A stretch of DNA of 64,000 bases from Anoplopoma fimbria (GCF_027596085.1 NC_072450.1:31339676-31403675), one strand, 5' to 3'; counted from the first letter of the stretch, positions 1 through 12,581 are shown. Notes: generated from the sequence alone by a model not told the origin. A program made the numbers and translations.

Positions 1-664
1 TAATTGGTGTGTTGCTCTCTGGAGGGCTTGCAAATGTGGGCTCTGTGGTGGAGAGAGTTTGGTAAACATCGAGGGATGGACTGCTACATCCCTCTAACCC
101 ATCCAGACAAGGTTATTGCGAGGGTTCAAACTTCAGAAGGGCCCAGGAGGGAACTCAACCCCTCTATACAGATTATGGTGAGCCCCCATAAGAATTGAGA
201 ATGTGAAAACCTCCCATTAATGTCAAGGTTGTATCAGTGAGACGCCTCAAAAAGTCAATGGGTGTACTCTCAAGAGGCTCTTTGTGATTTGTTACCTGGA
301 CAAATCAGACAGCGCTGGCACACAGACATGGAGAATGTGGTGGATATAAAAATGCAGGTATGGTTTCAGCCTTCTAAGTAAAAACACATATCTGATTTGA
401 AATGTGTGGTGCGTTCTGCAAATCATCAGGCTGTCCCAATTAAGACCGATGCAATTTAATAGTAAAGAGTTCAAAACTTTGGTCATTAGGCTAAATTCTA
501 CATCATTTTCTCTGATTCAAAATATCAGAGAAAAGTCAAAATATTAATGTGACGAAAAATGTACCCACAATGCTCCATGACATAACCTGAAGACATCACA
601 TCACATGGTTAAACACTGATACAAGAAGAGAACTCTAGTGGCCCTAGCTATTATTATTATTATT
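1..664. other. No recognisable feature
   Basis: AT-rich sequence with only short chance open frames. I see no repeat, RNA gene or coding exon that I can name. A short ATT run lies at about 648-664. Confidence 0.6.
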
Positions 665-772
665 ACGAGAGCAAAGGAGGAGTTCAGGTGACGTAGAGAA
701 GAAACAAACACAGGACATTCACCCAGGAGACCGCTGTTTGTGTCCCTTGTGAAACCAAAAGTAAAAGTTGAC
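665..772 (-). repeat. Interspersed repeat, family A (copy 1)
   Basis: Read on the minus strand, this has a GGTTTCAC...GGGACAC...GGTCTCCTGGGTGAA...TCCTGTGTTTGTTTC layout. The same layout recurs on the plus strand near 23366-23440, 33855-33912 and 34600-34748. The copies are diverged, so the family is old. I recognise it as a widespread teleost repeat but cannot assign a transposon class. No coding capacity is visible. Confidence 0.6.
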
Positions 773-3700
773 TTACTACTTATAAACTTAACTAACTTAA
801 CTAACAAATGCCCAGGTTTCACTTTCACTTTGTGGTGGGTGAAGTTGGGACTGTCTGATGCATTAGAATGGTAGTGATGACTACTGATCATTTAAAATGA
901 CTCAGAAAAGCATGTCTAACGTAACAACAGACGTGTAATGCATGAATACTTCGTTTGTTGCTGCAGAATGGTTTTTTTGCGACTAAATACTAAAAACATT
1001 TTTGAAATTCCTTATTATGATGATAAAAACGATACACATGGCATTACATTTCTACAACTTTGGACAGATGAGACCAAAGAGCAAAGACAAATTGCAAGAT
1101 TCATTTTTTTTTGTAGATTTTGACAAACTTCACACTCATTTTGGGCCAGATCTTTGGTTGTTTTTTTTTTTTGTTGAAATTTGGTCCAGATCTTTCTTTA
1201 TAACATCCCCTAGATAGAGGTAGACTGGCAGTCCTAAACTTGGACAACCTTATTCAGTGTGAATGTCTTCAAACCCATAAAACTCAAAATATTCTGACTC
1301 TCTACTGAAGTGCATGTAAGAGGCCATGATTTCTTGTCTGTGATATCTAGGTCAGACTTAATCAAACGTCAGACTCTCAACCCAAATGACTCAGAGAGCA
1401 GCCATCACTCACGTCTGCCTCCTTCTGACTCGATCTCTCTCCTTCTCCCTCTCCACTTTAATGGATAGCAGCCTGAATCTCTCCTCAGGTGTGCCAGCCA
1501 AGGTAATATTCCTTAGGTATCCCTTAATAACCATCATTTAGCATTCATGGTCCAGGTAGTCATCACCACTTTGCTCATTGCTCACCGGCTGAAGGATGAG
1601 GATTTTCTTCAACAATATGCACTTACCAAATGGAATTACCCTTCCCAAGAAGAAAGGGGTGAGAGAAATGAAAGACAGACAAGAGGAGAGGAGGTTCTGC
1701 TGATGAATGACAATGAAGCTGACTTGATACGCCATCTCAGAGAAGTTTTTAAATAGGTCACCATATGGCCTCACAGTGCCCATTGAGAGGAATGCATTTC
1801 TTATCAAATCTGGCAGTGTTTTTTTTCTCTACATCAATTAGCAATGACCCTAAACACGGCTGAATCCTATACTATCCTCCCCCACAACCCCCAGAGCTGT
1901 TAATCTTTGACGGACTATGCATCCATCAAGTTGTTAATTATGAAGTTCCATTTGTTAATCTACATCATCAAAAAACAATCTCTTGTAATTGTCTCAATTG
2001 CACATGTTTCACATTCAGTTTCCTAAATTACGTGCATTTTTCATCGTAAAGAATGACATTCAAGCAATTGTTTGTTTTAACATGTTTTGGTCTAACCAGT
2101 ATTCAAATACAGTCATTATCTAAACTGTAATGCATTAAGATATAACATCCTTCTGTGGTTACTACGGTAATTGTGCATCAAAAGAACAGCAAGCTGTATC
2201 CATGTGTCCTAATGTGGAAAATATGAAAGTGTGAAATCCACAGCCTCGTAGACGTACCAGAAAGCCTCTGTTCAACCGGATATGCCTTGAAGGAATGAAC
2301 AATCTAATCAAAGCTTGTTCCCCCCGAAGAATACTATTAATGAGTTGCAGCATTCTCGACATTTTCATTCTGTCTTGTGGGTATATATTCTAATAAATCT
2401 TGATGTCTAATTACCACCAGAAAGCTGTAAAATGTTCTAAAGATGGACAGCGTCAGTGTGTAGTAGGCCAAACACATAATGGGACTATTAGTTGTATGCA
2501 TTATTTAGAAAGCTGACATTTAATGATGAAAATGATTTGCATCATTTAGATGGGAATTATCCGCAACTGCAAGGACACAGCAGACCATGTTTAACAGTTC
2601 AGCAATGACAGCAGTTCTTTAGCACCAAATGCTTTTTGTTGTAGCAGCATTTTTCTCCTCCAATCGGACCGTTTGACACCCACTGGCACTCCTCTGCTAC
2701 CCACATGCCAGTCCAGGGAAGTACACAACAGATGGAAATTGGGATGAAAATAATTAAGCTAATGTTTTTGTTTTTTTTGTTTTGTAGAAGCATTTCTCCA
2801 CTTAGGGTTCCAGTAAATGTTGCAGAGTCCATTGTCGGTCTGACAGCCAAGACAGTCTGGAATGCCAGTCCCTGCTGGAATCAAAGTGCTGTTTACCACT
2901 GTGACACATTAACTATGCCACTTGGGACAAGTAGTCTGCAAATTTTTTTTCATTAAACTATTAAGCCATGATAAGAAGACATGATAAACCCCCCTTCAAT
3001 CTTACCAGCCAGACGGCTCTCTCTTTATGAGGAAATGGATTCCAAGAAGAGAACATTTGGCGTAAGTCATATGTCAGAATGCAAAAGCGAAGAAGGGTAG
3101 ATAAAAAAAAAAAACACATCCAGGGAAATAAATAAATAAATAACAATGTTAGAAATATTGTTTTTTTTTGGGTTTAAAGGGGTCCAATTAAGCTGTCCCT
3201 TAATGTGCCATTGAAGTGTTGTCACCAAGATTGGCAGTACTAGAGAACGAGACATAAGCAGCAAATTGTCTAAAAGTAACTGGGAAAACTAAGAACACAA
3301 ACAAAAATCAGGAGGACGTTAGGATGAAATAATTGATGTGATATATCACATAACTAATAATCTTACAATTTACTGCCTTTGTATTAGTCTGGACATACTC
3401 AACATAAACAAAAAACTCACCTGATCCAATTCAAACTGTCATTACCACTGAAATATATGTTTGGTTTATACAATGACTCCTATTTCAATTTAAGAACACA
3501 AACATACAGAATAAATATAGTGTGATAACATAATAAAATATTACAAATTTGTTATTGTACAACATTTTGCTTCTATTTATGTGCAGTTTGAGACACATTT
3601 CAATAATTAAAATCCCAAATGATGCAAACTTAAACACAAAGATGAAATAAAAAAAGGTGTAATGTAGTTTTAGTAAATCATTTTAAATGCCCTTGGCAAG

Positions 3701-4146
3701 AGAGACACAAAAATGAAACATTTGGCTGGTATAGAATGTCAGAAATATTGCTGGTAAAGAGACATTTTGTATAGACCAAAATAGTTAAAACACGAGTGAT
3801 TATTGAACCACAAACATGAGTAATGGGATGATGATGTTGCTACATATCTGTTGAATGTGTATTAGGCAACTGTATGCTAACACATTAGCAATATGCTGTT
3901 GTCATAGTTGCTTTGGCGGTCAACAATTGCTAAACAATGTCAATTTTAGTTGTTTAGAAACAGCTGGTTGTGTCTATTTTATTGTAAATAGGTCTACTGA
4001 TACTAGTCACCTGAGCGAGGCCTCATCAGTGCTTTCTGATGGACTAACTGGACAATCCCCCCCCCTCCTATTAATTTATTCATGCATAATCACCATAGTG
4101 ACACTGTAGTATAGTATCACGTGAGCTTGAGTTGATACAAATTGAC
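773..4146. other. Unique AT-rich sequence, no gene seen
   Basis: No coding exon, RNA gene or repeat that I can name. Homopolymer T and A runs are common, for example near 1155 and 3105. The short open frames overlap on both strands and lack recognisable domains, so I treat them as chance. Confidence 0.5.
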
Positions 4147-4150
4147 CTAA

Positions 4151-4507
4151 TGTCGTATCTTTCATGCGACAGTGCTGTTGAAGTGATGAGGAAGGATGCT
4201 CCGCGGACACTGTTCTTGCTGGTATAATAAAGTTTATTACAAACAAGCAACACATGTCATGACGGACGTCTAGAGCGCCCGGAGGTCTCGAGTCGAATCT
4301 GTGAGTTCCCTCCTTTTCGGGCTCTTAAACCTCCTTATATAGGGTGCATGTTATTCACATTTGGGCTGAAGTCCAGACCATGTATGGGGCTCCGTTAGTC
4401 TAAACATCTACCCTTCAGCCCCTGGTATCCTGCACATCTTCTTCCCATATAAGGACAAAGACCTTGGGGCCTTCGCTGTATTGTGCAAGACCTAAAAATA
4501 TACCACA
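4151..4507 (-). repeat. Complete LTR (antisense to window), U3-R-U5
   Basis: This 357-bp LTR reads TGTGGTATAT...GATACGACA on the minus strand, with TG...CA ends. A TATA box (TATATAAGG) lies at 4333-4341 on the minus strand. The predicted start is about 31 bp downstream, near 4310. An AATAAA signal (plus-strand TTTATT) lies at 4233-4238. It is clearly related to the 352-bp solo LTR near 25.6 kb, but U3 differs by substitutions and small indels. Confidence 0.85.
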
Positions 4508-4525
4508 TATTCCCCCTTCGAGACT
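4508..4525 (-). other. Polypurine tract next to the LTR
   Basis: On the minus strand a purine run, GAAGGGGGAATA, abuts the U3 start TGTGG. This is where plus-strand priming occurs in LTR elements, and it marks this LTR as a 3' LTR. Just upstream (4519-4539) is a perfect 8-bp stem with a 5-base loop, CGAGACTT/AAGTCTCG. Confidence 0.7.
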
Positions 4526-4825
4526 TACACAAAGTCTCGAAAAAATAAAAGAAGAGACATACAGGTGGATAATCATGACAAAATTAACAACCCGTCCTTT
4601 TTAGCATTAAAGCAACAGTACAGTTGTATATAATAGTACAGAGTATAAAAGTGAGAGTGAAAAACCTGTCAGGCAGCTAATCTTTCTTGAAATATCCATT
4701 AAACAATGTAGACAGGAAAATTCTCTCACGGTCCCTCTGCCAAGGCGACCATACGCAGTACTCCATAACACTGAAATGAGGAATTTTAGCAATTTGTGTA
4801 AGGAAATGACTTAAGCAAATACATA
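4526..4825 (-). mobile_element. Internal 3' remnant of the LTR element
   Basis: About 300 bp of internal sequence lies between the purine tract and the opposite-facing R-U5 arm. The minus strand holds a 61-codon open frame (4607-4792) that I cannot match to gag, pol or env. It is presumably the 3' end of the element, either the last codons of an ORF or untranslated sequence. No domain can be assigned. Confidence 0.5.
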
Positions 4826-4985
4826 GGGAACTCACAGATTCGACTCGAGACCTCCGGGCGCTCTAGACGTCCGTCATGACATGTGTTGCTTGTTTGTAAT
4901 AAACTTTATTATACCAGCAAGAACAGTGTCCGCGGAGCATCCTTCCTCATCACTTCAACAGCACTGTCGCATGAAAGATACGACA
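4826..4985 (+). repeat. R-U5 arm in opposite orientation
   Basis: This is an exact reverse complement of 4151-4310. It begins with GGGAACTCAC, the predicted cap site, and ends at the U5 terminus CGACA. It has an AATAAA at 4898-4903 and no U3. The content and boundaries equal those of minus-strand strong-stop DNA. Confidence 0.85.
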
Positions 4986-4989
4986 CTAA

Positions 4990-7512
4990 CTTGTAAATCT
5001 TAAGCGTAGGAATACTGCTTTACAGGGCCATTTTTTTCCCTCATAACGAAGAAGTCATTGCAAGGTAAAGTTCAGTAACAAAAAGGCAACATGAAAATGT
5101 CAGTTCAGCCAGGCGAGCTCCATGAGAACCATTCACAGCTCCACAAGAAAAAGAAAACCAAACATGCTTTCAACAGGCCACAGTGGGGAGAGAGCATCGC
5201 AGCCACTCACAAATGAAAAAAAAAACATCTGTCTGCCCTGTGAAGCCCCGAAACAGCCAAGCATTTGTCTCTATTCTTTACATGTTGACTACAAAAACAG
5301 AAAGCAGCAGCAACATGTTTCATCTGCTGCCGGAAGAAAACCAAAAGGACTGAAATATCCTGCTGCTTCTGTCTGCACACTCATTTAATCATGTGCAACT
5401 GAAACGTACAAACAACTGTGGCTTTCTTAATCAGAGAATCATAACTGTTGGACAAGTTGCTCTTGTTTTTGTCTTTCTGTTAAACCACATATGAGTCTCT
5501 TTGTTCGTCTTTACCGACTCTCTGAAAAGGAAGAAAGTCCTGTTACAGCTCTGCCAGTCCTAAAATGCTGTTATGTCATATCGGTTTGTAAACAGTTGAA
5601 ACAATAGCAGTCCTTTTGGTTCTTGGAGCCTGCACTGGAGCTCCCTGCAACACCAGGACAAGAGAGAAATAACCCATTACAGCTAAGGTTAGAGTACTGT
5701 GGGTTCTTTCTACTTTGCAGCTCATGTGACTACAGATCCATCTGCTATTAGATATAATATCTCTTGACAGGATCTCCTTTATAGATGAGGACCGTATCCC
5801 TGCTGTGTGCTTTTAGTTGTTTAAAGGATGGGGGGGCGGCATATCTTGACAGTGAAACACTTTATGCACCCAGAGGGTTTCAACGGAAACCTTGGATTCA
5901 CTGTGCTCTGATAAACAAGGTGCGTAGGGAAACCTTGGAAGGATAAAGCCCCAACACTGATTTGTTCATATAGGATAAATTGCAGATTGAGACATACATA
6001 AACAAACTAAACTTACGCAGTTCTATTGTCTGCACCTACTATTCCACATCAGCTATGGGTCAGGTCAACTCCACAGTCAAATAAAAATATGAGAGACACA
6101 CGTGGTTAATTAAGGTGGACGATAAAAAGGCACAAATGACCAACTTGAAAATGTCTTTCATGTTAGTTAGTTAATGTGTTGCACGTGCCTTTGCGTTTGC
6201 TGCATGTTTCATTTTAAATTAGATCAAGTAACTGATTGTGTTGTCTCTTTTTGATGCGTCTTTTCAAGTGTGCCGGGTAATGATAAAGATCAGGCAACAA
6301 CTTTAGTTAATGCCATTTTCCATGTGCTACCTGCTCGTCTTGCACGATGGGAAAACATGGTTATTGTGTTGTTGTTTTTAGAAAGCTTGTATTTGCAAGA
6401 TATCACACTCATCCATCAAATTTGAGTAAATAAGGTTAAGGATAACACACACCTCGCATGGACCAAAATTCTGTCAAATCTTGGCACGGTATGCCACGTC
6501 TAGCTGTTTGTCAAATGTCACACCAAATTGCCTTTTTTTTTTTTTTTTTTTTTTTTAAACCCAGCAACAGATGAATAGAGAAGAGGCACTGCTTGGGTTG
6601 CACCCTCTTGCTTACCGCCCCGCCACAGATGAGAGTCCCCACTGACAGAGATTACAGAAACCAGATGAAGAAAGGCTTCAAGCTGTCTCCAGGCTTTGCA
6701 CGGAAGACAACAAGGGACATCGTGAACGCCACCTTGTTGTTTCTTTTGTGCTGTAAACACTCGGCACTGCAAGAACAGATGAGGAATGTACGTCTGTTAA
6801 AGCTCTACAATGAACCTCTGAAGCTGGCTGTTTGGATTTGTTTTAATTATATTGCAGCTGGGGGGCTGAGTTCAGAACGAGATTCCCCCAGGGTTACTTC
6901 CTGTCAGCGTTAATACCCGTTAAGAGACTTCTTCACTGATGTTCACTTCCAGCAAGTTCAGCGAGTCTTTTCAGGATATTCTTGTGCACAGTAGTGGTGC
7001 ATTTGTACAGAATGTAAATAATTAGATGGCATTTCATTAGCATCTAGTGAGCACAATAAAGTTATCCTAAATGCTTCTTTTCATCATTGCTGTCAAGATA
7101 TCTAGTTGAAGCACTTCACTAAATCTTTAATTAATTGTTAAAGAGTGTTCTTCTTGTGAGTTTTCACAACGAACAGACTCAATTTGCCTCATGAGCAAAG
7201 CCGACCAATCACAGATGCCATGTGAGATGTGTGACCATGAACTGGTAAGAAAGTGACCTTGCACTCTGTATGAGCAATGCAAAGGCTATATATTAAAAAA
7301 AGACAGTTTTGTCACCATGCAGCATATCCTGATATAACAGTTTGTATGCTGTCTTACAAAGGGTAGTTAAAATGTTGGTGTATTGCGTTTGTGTCTTAGT
7401 CAGTGTGTTTGAGCAGTTCTCTTACAAATAGTGTGTGAAAAGAGTGAGACGCGGTGAGCACACCATAACTGACCTCCTGTAATATTATGGTACATAATTC
7501 CTGGGTCATAGG
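4990..7512. other. Unique sequence, no gene seen
   Basis: Non-coding as far as I can tell. It contains a T-tract of about 25 bases at 6532-6556. The open frames at 5122-5388 and 6593-6913 show no domain or compositional sign of coding. Confidence 0.5.
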
Positions 7513-7513
7513 T

Positions 7514-7628
<115 letters not shown>

Positions 7629-7629
7629 G

Positions 7630-8030
7630 TTTATGGTCCCAATCTTTAGTTTTAAGTGTTCTTCAATACAGCATGATGTTCATTTAGTAAATGATGGTCC
7701 ATTTAGAGTCAAATAGACCATAAAGCAGGGTATGCTTTAGGGCGGGGCTTCCTTGTGATTGACAGGTCGCTATCACCACATTGCCTGTTGTAGTTGTTGT
7801 CCTTGGTTTTTTTTGTCTTATAACTTTTACCCTTTCACAGTGTGTTTCCAGTCCATGAAACCTATTTGTTACCTTTAAGTCGCCTAAAAATATGTTTTTC
7901 AGTGTTTGGTTGTATTGAACTCAACCCTCTCATGTCACATCTGGTTGCCAACATACACTCAAGGCTTTAAAACAGAAGTCCAAAAAAACCACACGACTAT
8001 CTCCGCTTCCTCTATATAGTCTATGATGTA
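7630..8030. repeat. Teleost interspersed repeat (unclassified)
   Basis: The motifs AGACCATAAAGCAGGGTATG, GCGGGGCTTCCTTGTGATTG and TATATAGTCTATGATGTAAA are, from memory, components of a common repeat in fish intergenic DNA. Boundaries are approximate, and I see neither clear terminal repeats nor coding sequence. Confidence 0.5.
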
Positions 8031-9210
8031 AAAATGAAGATGACCAGAAATAAAAGGCAACAATATCATTTTTTTTTTACCTTAATCTGGACCAAATAAA
8101 CCAAACTGGATATCAGTTTCTATCAATAAAAGACCTGTCAACTGGGGTTCTCCAAATGTGCATTTATTGCTCACATCCTTAATCAGCTATCTCTATAGCT
8201 GCATGAGAGTGTTGAGCAGATGTTGTTCGAGGATTGTAAAAAAATACACACTGAACAACTTCTTAAACCAAATTTATGTGGGGTGAGGTTTAGAAAGATG
8301 CACTGGAAACTTGCAGGAGAGGAGAGACAGTAAATCAGAATGTTTAATAGCATTCTTGTGGGTGGTTCTCTCTCTCTCACTCCTTTTTTCCCCTACTAAT
8401 AATTCCACAGCCTTTTTGTAAAGCCCTTAATGTCAAATAAAAATATATTGTAAAATTGAATGAGGCATTTAATAGAGTCTGGAGCTGCAGGAGCACGCTG
8501 GCCCAACATGATTTCTTGGGTGAATTCTAATAAGAAATAGATCCTCAGAATGCTTGCTGAGTGGGAGAGGGAGGGAGAAGGAGGGAGACAGTGAGGAAGA
8601 GAAAGTGACTTCAATAAGAATGCGAGTTCACTGACAGCATTAGCTGTTCCCGAGCCTGTTGTGCTCCTCTTCTGCATGTGAATACATTTGCACTTTTCTG
8701 CATCCTCTGTGCTTTGCTCGAAACACTATGGAAATCCAGCATATTTGACCTTTTTTTTTTAATTTTAAATCTTGTACATGTCTAAACATACATTAGAGAA
8801 AGGCAGCAAGAATCATGCAAATAGAAGGAGGCTAGTGGGATGACTGGATCCACTGATTGGAGCCATCATATCCTCACTCACAGAGCATGCATCCGAGGAG
8901 TATTTACTGACTTCCACGAGCAGTCACTAGATACTTATGGATATTCTTCACTCACTTTCTGATTCAATATCAACTTGGCAAAACTCTGAGCTGCCACTGC
9001 CGCTCATGTTTATCCGATCAATGGCACATCCGGCGAAATTGATTGGGGATAAGAATCGAAAGGAAGACTCTATGCTCAAAATTCAATCAGTACAAATTCA
9101 AGCTACTTCAGCAGAGTCTCACTTAGGATTGATCAACCCGATATGAGGTGTGGACAGCAGCACCGACGAGCAGGTACACCGTGGGCCTATGAGTGAATAA
9201 GCACCGATAT
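8031..9210. other. No gene; possible conserved non-coding element at 8390-8660
   Basis: No coding or repeat feature was recognised. The stretch at 8390-8660 is less AT-skewed than its surroundings and has no repeat character, so it is a weak candidate for a conserved regulatory element. Only a cross-species alignment could tell. Confidence 0.3.
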
Positions 9211-9240
9211 CTTTTTTTTTTTTTTTTTTAAAAAAAAAAA
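9211..9240. repeat. T-run followed by A-run
   Basis: About 18 T then 10 A, a self-complementary homopolymer pair. It is a likely polymorphic or error-prone site. Confidence 0.9.
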
Positions 9241-11034
9241 CCAATATGATTTATCTGTCGTGTTCAAAATTCTTTGGGCAATTTAAGTAAGATCTGCTAT
9301 AAAAAAAAAAGAACTCCTGAAGAGCTCTGCCAGACTTTTGAAGGGTAAAGCTTAAATCATCCCTTTCTAAATAAAACGTCCTTCCTGTTTTGTCTTTCCA
9401 CTCCATGTTGCAGGCTATTATCTATGACATATGTACAGTGGCTGCAGCAGAAGAGTGCACCGTGCCCTTCAGTTGAGTTATAGTTGCCATCTAAATGTAT
9501 AATAGGTGACTTAAAGTGATGATTAGGCCCTGTTCCAGATTTCTTTTCTTCCTCTTTTTTTTAACTCTGTATACTCACATGTCATTTTGCAGGGGCTAAC
9601 AGCGGCCTACGGCAGGCCCTCATAGCCACCCCGGATTACTGTAAATTGCTGTGAAGATAAAGCTGTTGCCTGGGAGCCAGACAGGACAGTAATTCTCCAC
9701 TCCACTCCTATTATGGGCTTTTCATTTCTTCCATTTACTCCATACCAACTGAATGGGACTACACTCTTCATCATCCTTCCACTGTTACCATCTGCCTGCA
9801 TACCTGCCCTGCCAAAGAATGGATGTCATCCGGCAAATACCAAAGCTCAGTGAAGCTTTAAGGAAAAATAACAAAGCTGATTGAAACTTTATTATGTCTA
9901 TTGTCTTCACCTACTGGAGCAAACAAAAGCTCTCCGCCGGCGTAAATGACCTCCCTGCACAAACCAAATTGAAGCATCGCACCAAAATGTGAAACTAATC
10001 CTGAAATCATGAGATTAAAGAAGTTGTGCTCAGTGGCTTTAGAAGAAGAAATAATAATCTGGCAGACACACTCCATTTCATTTCCTGGATGCTGGCATGC
10101 AAATGAGGCTCATTTGTATAATCTTTCCAAATGAAAAGCAGATAATCAAATACCATCAGAAGCCATTAATATTCAATTAGGTGTCTCATATGCAAAGTCA
10201 TGCAGCTGAAGGAATTCAAAGGGATGGTGAGTGGACCTCTTTGGGAAGAGGAGACAAATTTGCATACACAAGATTTCCTAGCTTCTTGTGTCGCGTCAAA
10301 TGACCGGGCAGCCATGCTTTTACTGTCTATCACCGCATTAGTGATGCCCCTTCAAGTCTCCTTTAGTGAATTGATGTTCCTCTTCCAACAGTGCATAGCA
10401 CGGCCAATTGCCCCATACTGTACCACAGCATATATAGTCTAAGCTATAAATGGACCTTTCTACAAATACACAAAACTCTCCTTGACACATGAGGAAGCCA
10501 TCTTTCAAAGTTATTTCAATTGGAGTTGAGTGGCTTATGTGTTCTACATAATTATCCACCGAACAGAAAGAAATATATGTTTTCTACAAATAAAGATTTT
10601 TTTTTAAAAAAAGCCATAAAAAAGGGAAAGGTACCATTAGGTCCCTCAATATTTTAGGAGGCTGGTTATTTAGGCATTAATGGATGATTTTAATACAAGC
10701 AAATTTAATCAAATAACATAATATTTTTTGATAACATGGTGGGATCCGATTTGCTTCCTATCCAAAGATTGAATTGCACAATAATAAATCATAACAACAG
10801 GCTTAATTACTGTAGAAGCTTCTTGTGAACATAAAAAAACCACAATCACCTTAATATGAAAAGATTGTAGAATGTTTAAATCTTGTAATATTTACACTAT
10901 AATAACAGACATTCATAAATATAGTCTTATATTGTGTTTGTTTATAATATACTGTTGTTAATGTTCATATTCAAATTTTCCAACTTAGTTTGTGAGGGAA
11001 ACAGGAAGGTAGATGTCCTTATCATTTCATGCGT
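9241..11034. other. No gene; possible regulatory element near 9590-10210
   Basis: No exon or named repeat was found. The interval at 10080-10210 contains a perfect octamer ATGCAAAT (10097-10104), homeodomain-type TAAT/ATTA cores and CATTTGTATAAT. It lacks repeat character. This would fit a conserved enhancer, but it is inference from composition only. Confidence 0.3.
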
Positions 11035-11180
11035 GCTGAACATAGACTTTATGGCCGTAGTATCCGTGTCCTCATCACAGCAGAGCAGACAGGTAGTGAC
11101 CAAAGACCTCACTCACCTATCACTCAAAGCGACCAAGCCCTTGATTAAGCCCAACTTAAAGCTTTATTATAATTAATTTG
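11035..11180 (+). repeat. Teleost interspersed repeat (family B fragment)
   Basis: The segment with ACATAGACTTTATG, GTAGTATCCGTG and CCTCACTCACCTATCACTCA resembles a common fish repeat. A related fragment, CCATAGACGGTATAAAAAAA, lies near 46940. Boundaries are approximate and I see no coding capacity. Confidence 0.5.
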
Positions 11181-11369
11181 GGTAAGATATAGTTTTAAAA
11201 GATAAATACAATTGAAGAAACTAGTAGAAAAACAGAATATAAAAAGACAAATAAAATGATACACCATGAATTGGACCTTATATCAAATCCTGTAAAGCAA
11301 ATGAGGAATACGAGTCAGTTCAGTTCAGCTGTGTTGTCGACAATTAATCAAAAAGCGATTTCATGATTG

Positions 11370-12581
11370 TCAGCAGGACATTTTCCTTATTGGCAAGTTT
11401 ATACGGAAGCCCTTCCATATGAATCCAATGTCCAAGCCCACTCTGCCATTGGTGCAATGTGGGGCTAGATGGTAAAATAAGGCGATTTTCTGGCAGAATG
11501 CAGAGTGAGATGGCTTGGTAGCCAAAATATGGTGAGAAAAGGGTCTGGTGTTATGTTTTACTATAAGTCTTTGATCTGTATCCAAATATAAGAGACCAGA
11601 AAGAGTGGAGCTTTGAGCATGGCCACAGCTGTACTTGTACGTGACTGTTTGCACTTATCACATCGGGGAAATGTCAGGGTATATAGTGTATTGTATTGTA
11701 TAAGTCGATGTCTAACATTAATGGAACTGTTTTATATCTTAGGCTTGCCTTTCATGATTCGTCAATCATTTCAATACCCAGCTCCACCACCTAAGTGTTC
11801 CTTGTATTGGTTTCAGACACTACAACATACGAGATCGACCCATGCTGTTATGATCACGTGGCGATTGTGTCCTAATATTCCTTATCTGTAGGTATCCAAA
11901 AAAAGTGTGTTGATGGTAGGCTATGAGACTGTTGCAATCGTAGGAAGGATTACAGTTTAAAGAACAATGTTTTTGTCTTTCCAGATGTAAAAAAAAATGA
12001 ATTAATGGAATTTTCTAGACCTGGAGGGCCAGGTTTTTTTTTTTGTAGATAGGCTTAGGTGAATTCAGAGAAGACTGAATTTGCCACCATGTTCCTAAAG
12101 AGTTGACTGGGCTGGTTATGTATAATGGAATTTTTACCTTGACCGGATTGTTCAATAGCACAGGAAAAGACGTATAGCCGCAGGCCGTCTGTTTAATCTG
12201 AAGCCAAGAAGCTGTTGCTATTAGAGCGGGGTCGGCTGTTAGGCTTTTGCTCTGAAGGGACAAATCTCTAAAGTATGCAGTCCAGTAATAAAATTGAAAT
12301 TGATGGAGTCCACCTTTTAACTTTTCCTTATACAGATTTGAGATATTTTGCATATTCCTGCGCCTTTTTTGTCCCAAATTAATGATGGAATCCAATTTCT
12401 CGAAGAAGCATAATGGTAGGTAGGCCGAAAGGCATTGACACATGTACCTGAATCTAGGGAGCATGACCAATTGTAAGGCCTTAATGTGGGCAACTGTTTT
12501 AACAAAGCTGTGGGTCTTCCTGTTATAGTTGGCCTTTAAGAGATCACCATATTTTTGTGGTGCACTAACAGCATTGTGCAT
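11370..12581 (-). pseudogene. Decayed L1/Tx1-type LINE, ORF2 C-terminal remnant
   Basis: The longest piece is a 188-codon minus-strand frame (12015-12581). It contains LPRFRYMCQCL, FFEKLDSIINLG and KLKGGLHQFQFYYW. These match the post-reverse-transcriptase region of L1-clade ORF2, which in that family runs as LPRFLY-hydrophobic, FFKxLDSII, a GGL motif and a YYWAA-like motif. Further minus-strand pieces with FGYLQIRN appear near 11870 in other frames, followed by a cysteine-containing stretch near 11640. Stops and frameshifts interrupt it, so it cannot be functional. The reverse transcriptase and endonuclease domains are missing. Confidence 0.7.

Larger units (their letters stand above)
4147..4989 (-). 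mobile_element. Palindromic LTR retroelement insertion with two U5 ends
   Basis: The 835-bp insertion at 4151-4985 is flanked by a perfect 4-bp target duplication, CTAA (4147-4150 and 4986-4989). From left to right it holds a complete antisense LTR (4151-4507), an internal segment with a purine tract (4508-4825), and a 160-bp R-U5 segment in the plus orientation (4826-4985). The 160-bp end segments are an exact inverted repeat by my base-by-base comparison. Both outer ends are therefore U5 termini (TGTCG... and ...CGACA), whereas a normal provirus has one U3 and one U5 end. The inner edge of the right arm lies 31 bp past the position equivalent to the TATA box, at the expected transcription start. 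The family matches the solo LTR at 25576-25927. Its superfamily is not assignable: a 4-bp duplication fits an ERV or some Ty3-like elements. Confidence 0.85.

Noticed and set aside
4147..4989. Two separate solo LTRs in opposite orientation
   Set aside because: A single duplication flanks the whole unit, the right arm lacks U3, and the internal edges have no duplications of their own.
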